Shown: one piece after another, positions 7,759-13,132 of the stretch
Layout: the number at the start of each line of letters is the position of its first letter
Numbering within the stretch: position 1 is the stretch's first letter
Assembly (NCBI GenBank): GCA_002352425.1
Contig: DEIK01000054.1
Coordinates: 1 to 14,297 of the forward strand
Source: Rhodobacteraceae bacterium UBA2776
GTDB taxonomy: Bacteria > Pseudomonadota > Alphaproteobacteria > Rhodobacterales > Rhodobacteraceae
Direction of reading: 5' to 3'
DNA: 14,297 nucleotides
Made by a program: the position numbers and the translations under genes
Notes under the pieces: model-generated
The model's input: the letters and a program-made list of their open reading frames with translations, nothing else
Told to the model about the DNA's origin: nothing
Database searches by the model: none

Positions 7759-8441
7759 AACTATCCTCTGAACTAAAGGCCTTCGCGGGCCGCATTGGTT
7801 ACGATTTTACGCGGCCCGAGCTTTTGCATCGGGCCGTTACCCATTCGTCGATGTCATCGCCAACCCGCGATGACAATCAACGGCTGGAGTTTTTGGGTGA
7901 TCGCGTGTTGGGGTTGGTGATGGCCGAGGCCTTGTTCACCGCCGACGCGAGCGCAACTGAGGGGCAGATGGCACCGCGGTTCAATGCCCTGGTGCGTAAA
8001 GAAACCTGTGCGGATGTCGCGCGGGAATTTGATCTGGGCGCAGTGCTAAAGTTGGGCCGCTCTGAAATGTTGTCAGGTGGGCGACGCAAAGAAGCGCTGC
8101 TTGGCGACGCGATGGAAGCCGTGATTTCGGCGGTCTATCTGGACGGTGGATTTGCCGCGGCGCAGGCGTTGGTTTTGCGTTTGTGGGGTAAACGGATCAG
8201 TCAGGTGGACGCGGATGCGCGCGATGCCAAAACCGCATTGCAGGAATGGGCGCAGGCCCGAAAATTATCTCCGCCTTCTTACGTTGAAGTGGCCCGAACC
8301 GGGCCGGATCATGCGCCAGTATTTACCATCGAGGCGCGGTTGGAAAACGGCGAGGTTGCACCCGCAACTGCGAATTCAAAACGACAGGCCGAACAGGCCG
8401 CGGCCAAGCTGTTGTTGGCCCGATTGGAGAATGAACAATGA
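7755..8441 (+). CDS. rnc: Ribonuclease III
   Basis: RNase III cuts double-stranded RNA, processing rRNA precursors and regulating mRNAs. The 228-residue protein has the endonuclease domain (about 5-145) with NQRLEFLGDRVLG carrying metal ligands E45 and D49 and LLGDAMEAVISAVYLDGG carrying D118 and E121; all four catalytic residues are present. Arg at position 50 replaces the common Ser of the FLGDS motif, which I regard as a normal lineage variant. The dsRNA-binding domain covers about 155-225, ending in the NSKRQAEQAAAKLLL helix. The start is GTG at 7755, inside the lepB stop region (GTGA), so translation is coupled; the stop overlaps the era ATG. Very secure. Confidence 0.96.
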   Translation: MKLSSELKAFAGRIGYDFTRPELLHRAVTHSSMSSPTRDDNQRLEFLGDRVLGLVMAEALFTADASATEGQMAPRFNALVRKETCADVAREFDLGAVLKLGRSEMLSGGRRKEALLGDAMEAVISAVYLDGGFAAAQALVLRLWGKRISQVDADARDAKTALQEWAQARKLSPPSYVEVARTGPDHAPVFTIEARLENGEVAPATANSKRQAEQAAAKLLLARLENEQ

Positions 8442-9349
8442 CCGATACAAGCGCTGGATTTGTGGCCCTGATAGGTGAGCCGAACGCGGGCAAATCCACC
8501 CTGCTGAACCGGATGGTCGGGGCCAAGGTTTCGATTGTAACGCACAAGGTGCAAACCACCCGCGCCCGCATTCGTGGTGTGGCGATGGAGGGCAACGCGC
8601 AACTGGTTTTCGTCGACACACCGGGCATTTTTGCGCCGCGCCGTCGTCTTGACCGCGCAATGGTCGCGGCCGCCTGGAGCGGGGCGGCGGATGCTGATTT
8701 GGTGGTGCTTTTGATCGAGGCACATCGCGGCATCACCGAGGGTGTCAAAGTCATTTTGGATGCGCTGAACGAGCGGGCCGGTGATCGACCCGTGGCCTTG
8801 GCGATAAACAAGATCGACAAGGTCAAAGCAGACAAATTGCTCGCTTTGAGCCAAGAATTGAACACTTTGTACAATTTCAACGAAACCTTCATGATTTCCG
8901 CCGAGCGCGGCCACGGCGTAGATGATCTGCGCGAATGGCTGGCCACTCAAGTACCGGATGGTCCGTGGCTGTACCCCGAAGATCAGATCGCTGATTTGCC
9001 GCTGCGAATGATCGCCGCTGAAATGACCCGTGAGAAACTGACGCTGCGCTTGCATCAGGAGTTGCCTTATCAACTGACGGTCGAGACCGAGAATTGGGAA
9101 GATCGCAAAGACGGATCCGTCAAAATTGACCAGCTGATTTATGTGATGCGGGACGGACACAAGGGTATTTTGCTGGGTCACAAGGGCGAGACCATCAAGG
9201 CGGTCGGCAAAGCCGCACGCGAGGAGTTGGAAGAATTTCTGGGCCGTAAGGTGCATCTGTTTTTGCAAGTCAAAGTGCGCCCGAATTGGTTGAACGAGGC
9301 CGAGCGGTATTCCGAGATGGGCCTGAATTTCAAAGACGGCAATACATGA
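8438..9349 (+). CDS. era: GTPase Era
   Basis: Era is a membrane-associated GTPase that binds the 3' end of 16S rRNA and aids 30S maturation. The 303-residue protein shows G1 GEPNAGKS (13-20), the G2 threonines at about 40-41, G3 DTPG (60-63), G4 NKID (124-127) and a G5-like ISAERG segment at about 152. The C-terminal KH domain (about 200-290) contains the GHKGETIK loop for RNA binding. Length is typical. The ATG overlaps the rnc stop, and the era stop overlaps the DUF1491 start, giving an unbroken coupled chain lepB-rnc-era-DUF1491. RNase III and Era both act on 16S rRNA maturation, so the pairing makes functional sense. Very secure. Confidence 0.97.
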   Translation: MTDTSAGFVALIGEPNAGKSTLLNRMVGAKVSIVTHKVQTTRARIRGVAMEGNAQLVFVDTPGIFAPRRRLDRAMVAAAWSGAADADLVVLLIEAHRGITEGVKVILDALNERAGDRPVALAINKIDKVKADKLLALSQELNTLYNFNETFMISAERGHGVDDLREWLATQVPDGPWLYPEDQIADLPLRMIAAEMTREKLTLRLHQELPYQLTVETENWEDRKDGSVKIDQLIYVMRDGHKGILLGHKGETIKAVGKAAREELEEFLGRKVHLFLQVKVRPNWLNEAERYSEMGLNFKDGNT

Positions 9350-9675
9350 GCCGGTTGACCTCGGAATTTTGGGTGCAAGCTTACATGCACCGGTTGGATC
9401 TGGAGAACATTCCGGCCTTTGTCACCACCAAAGGTGATCTGACGGCGGGGTCGGTTTTAATAAAATTGAACACGCTGGATGGTGAGGCGCAGGCGTTTGA
9501 GCGCTCGTTCGATTTGCAAACGGGCCAAAGGGCGTGGGTTGGGATGGCTGCAGGTTGCGAGGCCGAAGTGGATATGGCTGTGCGCCGCCAAATATCCTTC
9601 GACCCCGATCTTTGGGTGATCGAGGTCGAAGACCGCAAAGGTCGGCATCTTTTGGATGAACCGGGCCTAAGCTGA
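9346..9675 (+). CDS. DUF1491 family protein
   Basis: This 109-residue soluble protein matches the small alphaproteobacterial DUF1491 family. Visible features are the SEFWVQAYMHRLDLENIPAF start (6-25), a glycine/leucine beta-rich centre (TAGSVLIKLNTLDG), and the C-terminal DPDLWVIEVEDRKGRHLLDE (87-106) segment. There is no signal peptide, membrane segment or known catalytic motif. The ATG at 9346 overlaps the era stop (ATGA). By position it would be expected to lead straight to recO, but here 1.5 kb of accessory DNA intervenes. The biochemical role is unknown; the link to era suggests only co-expression. Confidence 0.88.
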   Translation: MSRLTSEFWVQAYMHRLDLENIPAFVTTKGDLTAGSVLIKLNTLDGEAQAFERSFDLQTGQRAWVGMAAGCEAEVDMAVRRQISFDPDLWVIEVEDRKGRHLLDEPGLS

Positions 9676-9745
9676 CAGGCGCTAGGCCTTTCGACGTTCA
9701 GAAAGCGGATTTGTTGGCGTTGCGGCCAACCCTTTAATGCCCCCT
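9676..9745. other. Non-coding tail between DUF1491 and the GST remnant
   Basis: I see no gene in this stretch. It contains the hairpin at 9713-9730 and may include unrecognisable residue of the GST 3' end: minus-strand frames here are broken and show no clear GST motif. Confidence 0.5.
9713..9730 (+). terminator. Possible terminator hairpin after DUF1491
   Basis: GTTGGC (9713-9718) and GCCAAC (9725-9730) form a perfect 6-base stem with a 6-base loop, 37 bases after the DUF1491 stop. It is followed by CCTTTAAT, a poor T-tract, so this may be a weak terminator or simply a chance dyad. It could end the lepB-rnc-era-DUF1491 transcript. Confidence 0.3.
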
Positions 9746-10088
9746 TCACAGGCGGCCATCCATCAAATCGTCGATGATTGCCCCCCGTTTTCCGTTGCGT
9801 GAAATTCCGTAAGGGACATGCTCTGAACCAAACATTGAAAAGTGCGTATGTTGCCCGAACATTGGCCAACTACCTTAAGATTGCATTGGATTCATAAACT
9901 GTGTGGCCTGTTTCCGAATCCTGAATGACAGGAATTTTCCCGGCTGGTTTCATTGCTTTGAATTCGGGCGTCAAAGATTCACCTGCGAAAATATCAACAA
10001 GTTTCAAGGTGTAGGGAAGACCCGTTTCCTCAAGTGCGATGGTGATTTTAACGCCGTTTGGGAGGCCATCGGTGTAAAGGGTGATCAT
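9746..10088 (-). pseudogene. Glutathione S-transferase remnant (Ure2/YfcG-like), internal deletion and frameshift
   Basis: The remnant starts at an ATG at 10088 with a strong ribosome-binding site on the minus strand (AGGAG). The first 72 codons encode a good GST thioredoxin-like domain: PNGVKITIALEE (10-21), VDIFAGE (35-41), GKIPVIQD (50-57) and YESNAILR (65-72), closest in style to Ure2/YfcG-type enzymes. A TAG follows at 9872-9870 exactly where Tyr of the usual AI-L-Y-L-A motif belongs, and the next two codons still read LA. From 9868 another frame continues with WPMFGQHTHF, then SEHVPYGISR and DDLMDGRL, ending at TGA 9748-9746. This aligns without gaps to the helical domain of YfcG (GPMLGQNHHF ... 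IPYAIERY ... VLNKRL). About 30 codons between the parts, and everything after, are missing. Glutathione-conjugating or disulfide-reductase activity should be lost. A 72-residue peptide could still be made. Confidence 0.85.
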
Positions 10089-10108
10089 TTCTATCTCCTG
10101 ATTGGTTG

Positions 10109-10124
10109 GTTGAGGGGGCTCAAC
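10109..10124. repeat. 6-4-6 dyad GTTGAG-GGGG-CTCAAC
   Basis: A perfect 6-base inverted repeat with a 4-base spacer lies 21 bases upstream of the GST remnant's start (minus strand). It could be a hairpin in that gene's leader or a protein-binding dyad for the divergent AraC-type regulator. There is no independent support. Confidence 0.4.
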
Positions 10125-10137
10125 ATATCCCGGTGGA

Positions 10138-10185
10138 TGAGATTTAAAATGATTGAAGGTGATGATACCTTGATCTAAAATCTCA
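10138..10185. promoter_or_regulatory. Nested inverted repeats in the GST-araC divergent region (candidate operator)
   Basis: Outer arms TGAGATTT (10138-10145) and AAATCTCA (10178-10185) are perfect 8-base complements. Inner arms AAGGT (10156-10160) and ACCTT (10167-10171) are perfect 5-base complements around GATGAT. The two centres differ by only about 2 bases. The block lies midway between the two divergent genes and overlaps the candidate -35 of the regulator, as expected for an autoregulated operator. AraC proteins often use direct repeats, so assignment to that protein is inference. Confidence 0.4.
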
Positions 10186-10199
10186 CACTGAAGTAGAAT
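10170..10199 (+). promoter_or_regulatory. Candidate promoter for the AraC-family regulator
   Basis: TTGATC (10170-10175) and TAGAAT (10194-10199; 5 of 6 to TATAAT) are separated by 18 bases. The predicted start site would be near 10206, leaving a short leader that contains the GGGGG ribosome-binding site before ATG 10219. The -35 overlaps the inner dyad. Confidence 0.4.
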
Positions 10200-10218
10200 T
10201 CTGGAAACAGGGGGTCTT

Positions 10219-11130
10219 ATGGACGTCGTATCGGATGTGTTGCGTGTAACGGAAATGGGCAACACCATAATGTCTCGGGCGCAGTTTGTGGCGCCTTGGG
10301 GGATTGCCGTGGACGAAACCACCAAGATTGCTGTTCACGCAGTGCAGCGTGGGATTTGCTGGTTGGGTATGTCGGGGTGCGAGCCGATCTTACTGGCGGA
10401 AGGTGATATTGTGTTGGTAGCACATGGGTCACCGCATTCCTTATCCGATTCACCTGACACCCTGTTGTCGACATGGGAACATACGCTGTCCGAATGTAGC
10501 GTGGTGGAGGGTACCGACCTAAAAGGACGTGCCGTTGCGCAATTGCTGTGTGCCAAATATCGCTTTGGATTGCCGACAAGGCATCCTTTGTTTGCTCAGC
10601 TGCCAAACCTTATTCACCTGTGCGCAGCAGATGCAGTTCGAAATCCGCAACTGCAACTGCTTGTGCAATTGATGCGTGCCGAGGTGGATGATTCTGGTGA
10701 TGGTACAGAGTTGGTGATACCGCGGTTGGTGGACAGTTTGCTGGTTTTCATTCTACGCAGTTGGTTGGTTTCGGAACCTGATGTTTCCTCCAACTGGTTT
10801 GCGGCCACACGTAACAAACCGATTGCTGAGGCATTGTCGGCAATTCACACAGACCCGATGCGTGATTGGTCGCTTGAGGCATTGGCACAAACCGCTGGTC
10901 AAAGCCGGGCGACATTTGCGCGGCAGTTTGCGGCACTTGTTGGAGAAACGCCAATGGCTTATTTGAACCGGTGGCGCTTGTGTGTTGCAGCGAAAAACAT
11001 CCGCGAAGGGTCTGCGACAATTGAATCAGTGGCCTATTCGTCAGGATATAACAGTGCCGCTGCCTTTTCGCGGGCTTTTAAGCGGCAATATGGGGTTCCG
11101 CCAGTCGAGCTGCGGCAGTTGGCAAGCTGA
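10219..11130 (+). CDS. AraC family transcriptional regulator (cupin-type sensor domain)
   Basis: The 303-residue protein has an N-terminal beta-rich, cupin-like ligand-binding region (about 5-190) and a C-terminal AraC DNA-binding domain (about 200-300). The latter contains two helix-turn-helix units: LEALAQTAGQSRATFARQFAAL (219-240) and IESVAYSSGYNSAAAFSRAFKRQYG (268-292), followed by the usual P-x-x-x-R ending. It likely senses a small molecule and controls the divergent gene plus itself. Here the divergent gene is a broken GST, so the regulator looks orphaned locally. The ATG at 10219 follows GGGGG at about 10210-10214. It separates DUF1491 from recO, genes that are close neighbours in related genomes, and lies 13 bases ahead of recO. 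Its reading frame is intact. Ligand unknown. Confidence 0.9.
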   Translation: MDVVSDVLRVTEMGNTIMSRAQFVAPWGIAVDETTKIAVHAVQRGICWLGMSGCEPILLAEGDIVLVAHGSPHSLSDSPDTLLSTWEHTLSECSVVEGTDLKGRAVAQLLCAKYRFGLPTRHPLFAQLPNLIHLCAADAVRNPQLQLLVQLMRAEVDDSGDGTELVIPRLVDSLLVFILRSWLVSEPDVSSNWFAATRNKPIAEALSAIHTDPMRDWSLEALAQTAGQSRATFARQFAALVGETPMAYLNRWRLCVAAKNIREGSATIESVAYSSGYNSAAAFSRAFKRQYGVPPVELRQLAS

Positions 11131-11143
11131 GTAGGTCAGGTAT

Positions 11144-11869
11144 ATGGAATGGCGTGATCAAGGGGTTTTGTTGCAGGTGCGAAAGCACGGCGAAAACGCG
11201 TCTATCATCGAGGTGTTTACCGCTGAACATGGGCGACATGCGGGTGTTGTGCGGGGCGGGGCGTCGCGCAAAATGGCACCGGTTTTGCAACCTGGCGCGC
11301 AGTTGGATGTGACATGGCGGGCGCGGCTTGAGGACCATTTGGGCAGTTATACGGTAGAGCCGATCCGCAGTCGTGCGGCGGCTGTGATGTCGGATCGGGT
11401 GGCTTTGGCGGCCCTGAATTCGACCTGCGCGATGCTGGCGTTTGCCCTGCCGGACCGTGAGGCGCATCCGGTGCTTTATCAGCGTTCCGTCACGCTGTTT
11501 GATTTGCTCGGCAATACCGAGGGCTGGCCACTGGCCTATTTGCGTTGGGAATTGGCGCTGTTGGAGGATCTGGGTTTTGGGCTGGATCTGCACAATTGTG
11601 TGGTGAATGGCAGCCGTGATGATCTGGCATATGTATCGCCGAAATCGGGTCGTGCGGTCAGTGTTTCGGGGGCTGGCGAGTGGGCGGATCGGTTGTTGCC
11701 ATTGCCGCTGTGCCTGTTGGGGCAGGGGCCAGCGCCGGATGACGAGATCAATGACGGGTTACGCTTGACGGGGCATTTTTTGACACATTGGTTGGCGCAT
11801 TCACTGGGGAATAGGCCCCTGCCAGCGGCGCGGCAACGCTTTGTCGATGCCTATTTGCGACATATGTGA
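11144..11869 (+). CDS. recO: DNA repair protein RecO
   Basis: RecO works with RecF and RecR to load RecA on SSB-coated single-stranded DNA in gap repair and also anneals complementary strands. The 241-residue protein has the N-terminal OB-fold (about 1-78) beginning MEWRDQGVLLQVRKHGENASI, with the EHGRHAGVVRGGASRK block (28-43). A helical C-terminal part follows, including the LRWELALLEDLGFGLDL segment (133-149) and the DLAYVSPKSGRAVS block (160-173). Only one Cys (C152) remains in the region where some RecO proteins carry a zinc site, which is common in alphaproteobacteria. The ATG at 11144 is preceded by AGGTCAGG. It starts 13 bases after the AraC-family stop, so transcription may now come through that gene. 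Very secure. Confidence 0.95.
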   Translation: MEWRDQGVLLQVRKHGENASIIEVFTAEHGRHAGVVRGGASRKMAPVLQPGAQLDVTWRARLEDHLGSYTVEPIRSRAAAVMSDRVALAALNSTCAMLAFALPDREAHPVLYQRSVTLFDLLGNTEGWPLAYLRWELALLEDLGFGLDLHNCVVNGSRDDLAYVSPKSGRAVSVSGAGEWADRLLPLPLCLLGQGPAPDDEINDGLRLTGHFLTHWLAHSLGNRPLPAARQRFVDAYLRHM

Positions 11870-11920
11870 CGGGCGCTCTTCGCTGGGCGAGAAAAGCCGT
11901 CTGGATTGATGAGCGGTTGG

Positions 11921-12313
11921 CTAGGGTGCGGATTCAAAGACCATTTCGCGGCCATCGGTGTTGGACAGGATCAATGTGTTGTTGAGCGTTTCGGCAAGGG
12001 TCATTGCGCTGAGGGCTTCAAAGAAAACCTGTTCGGCGGGTAGATCAGAGCAGGCCATTTTCGTGGACAAGATTGGCCCCAGCTTGAACCACGGCAGGGG
12101 TACTGTTTGGCTGCTGCCATAGGTGTTGCAGGGGGCTTGGCCTGTGACTTTGCCTTTTGCGGGGAAGGTGATTGTGGCGCGGGCGTTGAATGGCTTGCCG
12201 TCCAGCTCAACCAACGTCCAGTTGGCGTTTGGTTCGGCGTAACCAGAAATTGTTTCATCGTATTTGCAGGCGGACAGGGCCAAGGGTATCAACAAGGCAA
12301 CTAGGTAACGCAT
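11921..12313 (-). CDS. META/HslJ-like lipoprotein
   Basis: The 130-residue protein starts with a short lipoprotein signal peptide: Arg2, a hydrophobic core (3-12) and the lipobox LSAC with lipidation cysteine C16. The mature part is a META domain: NWTLVELDGKPF (30-41), ITFPAKGKVTGQAPCNTYGS (48-67) and LSTKMACSDLP (82-92), followed by a short C-terminal beta region. Two cysteines (C62 and C88) could pair in the periplasm. META proteins include E. coli HslJ, linked to novobiocin resistance, but function is not well defined. The ATG at 12313 has AAGGA just upstream on the minus strand. It is convergent with recO (51-base gap, no clear terminator) and divergent from the hydrolase. Family is likely; role unknown. 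Confidence 0.87.
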   Translation of the reverse strand: MRYLVALLIPLALSACKYDETISGYAEPNANWTLVELDGKPFNARATITFPAKGKVTGQAPCNTYGSSQTVPLPWFKLGPILSTKMACSDLPAEQVFFEALSAMTLAETLNNTLILSNTDGREMVFESAP

Positions 12314-12344
12314 AACACATCCTTTCGGGGAACCAGTATTTGGG

Positions 12345-12358
12345 TATGATACATGTAT
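12345..12358 (+). promoter_or_regulatory. Candidate -10 box overlapping palindrome ATACATGTAT
   Basis: TATGAT (12345-12350; 5 of 6 to TATAAT) lies in the gap between two divergent genes. A perfect 10-base palindrome, ATACATGTAT, occupies 12349-12358 and overlaps it. I see no good -35. If used, transcription would start near 12357, which argues for the ATG at 12393 as the hydrolase start. A repressor site is possible but unproven. Confidence 0.3.
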
Positions 12359-12392
12359 GACGAATGATGTGAAATCACGATGGGGTCAGCAG

Positions 12393-13091
12393 ATGTCCGA
12401 AACACCACTTGTTCTTATTCCCGGGTTGGCCTGCACCAAGGCCTTGTTCTCTGATCAGATTGCAATGCTGGCGGGGTCGCGGGATGTGATCATTGGTGAC
12501 CATATGCAGCATGATACTATGCCCGAAATCGCGGCACATATTTTGGCGACAGCCCCCAATCGGTTTGCATTGGCGGGACTATCTATGGGCGGGTACATCA
12601 GTTTGGAGATAATCCGTCAGGCACCTGAGCGGGTGGAGCGGTTGGCGTTGCTGGATACCTCGGCCCGCGCGGATACGGCTGAAAAAATCGAGCAACGCAA
12701 TGAGGCGCTGCGTTTGGCGGCGGCGGGCAAGTTCATGACCGTGTGTCACGCCACGCTGGATTTGAGCATCGCTGCGTCGCGCCATGGGGACGCAGCGTTG
12801 AAAGCGGCGATTATTGAGATGGCAACGGACACGGGCGCCGACGTTTGGGCGCAACAAGTTCGGGCAATTATTGGGCGCGCGGATTCTGTGCCACTGTTGC
12901 CCGCGATCAGCTGCCCGACTTTGGTCGTGGTTGGGGAAGAGGATGAGTTGACGCCACCCGTGTGGGCCCATGAAATGGCCGACGCAATTGCAGGCGCGCG
13001 GTTGGAGGTGGTTGCCGATTGCGGGCATATGTCGTCGATGGAGCAGCCTGAGATGATCAACGGGCTGCTGCGGGACTGGTTGGCAATGTAG
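12393..13091 (+). CDS. Alpha/beta fold hydrolase
   Basis: This 232-residue cytosolic protein is an alpha/beta hydrolase of the monoacyl/ester hydrolase type. It shows the oxyanion-region LVLIPGLAC (7-15), the nucleophile elbow GLSMGG with S64, the acid loop VVGEEDELTPP with D184, and the terminal histidine motif DCGHMSSMEQP with H212, so the catalytic triad is complete. The substrate cannot be inferred. An in-frame ATG at 12357 would add 12 residues, but it has no ribosome-binding site and sits at the predicted transcription start. The ATG at 12393 follows GGGG at 12382-12385 with 7-base spacing, so I chose it. The gene ends 41 bases before the convergent acyl-CoA dehydrogenase stop. Confidence 0.85.
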   Translation: MSETPLVLIPGLACTKALFSDQIAMLAGSRDVIIGDHMQHDTMPEIAAHILATAPNRFALAGLSMGGYISLEIIRQAPERVERLALLDTSARADTAEKIEQRNEALRLAAAGKFMTVCHATLDLSIAASRHGDAALKAAIIEMATDTGADVWAQQVRAIIGRADSVPLLPAISCPTLVVVGEEDELTPPVWAHEMADAIAGARLEVVADCGHMSSMEQPEMINGLLRDWLAM

Positions 13092-13095
13092 CCTG

Positions 13096-13115
13096 CCTGC
13101 GGCGCAGGTATTTAG
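13096..13115 (+). terminator. Hairpin CCTGC-GGC-GCAGG after the hydrolase
   Basis: CCTGC (13096-13100) and GCAGG (13104-13108) form a tight 5-base GC stem with a 3-base loop 4 bases after the hydrolase stop, followed by TATTTAGAAAAAGAAG. The T-tract is short, so termination may be partial. I recall similar GC-hairpin plus TATTT sequences at gene ends in roseobacters, but cannot check this here. Confidence 0.45.
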
Positions 13116-13132
13116 AAAAAGAAGAAGGGTGG

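Noticed and set aside
7799..7960. Arg instead of Ser in the RNase III FLGDS motif as a possible defect
   Set aside because: All metal-binding acids (E45, D49, D118, E121) are present, and this position varies in alphaproteobacterial enzymes.
8309..9268. A 319-codon open frame on the minus strand
   Set aside because: Antisense to the end of rnc and most of era, both with complete motif sets. The translation shows no known fold.
9381..9869. A 162-codon minus-strand open frame that continues the GST frame into DUF1491
   Set aside because: After the TAG this frame has no GST similarity; the real continuation is in another frame. The rest is antisense to DUF1491.
9848..9869. Short dyads ATGTT-GCCCG-AACAT and TTGGCCAA near the GST deletion junction
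   Set aside because: They lie inside former coding sequence (the PMFGQ region), so they are better explained as codons plus the deletion junction than as a recombination or attachment site.
9903..10178. A 91-codon plus-strand open frame over the GST remnant
   Set aside because: It is the reverse of the GST N-terminal domain, which has clear homology and a ribosome-binding site on the minus strand.
11870..11920. Possible terminator between the convergent recO and META genes
   Set aside because: Only short imperfect complements are present and there is no T-tract; I cannot support a call.
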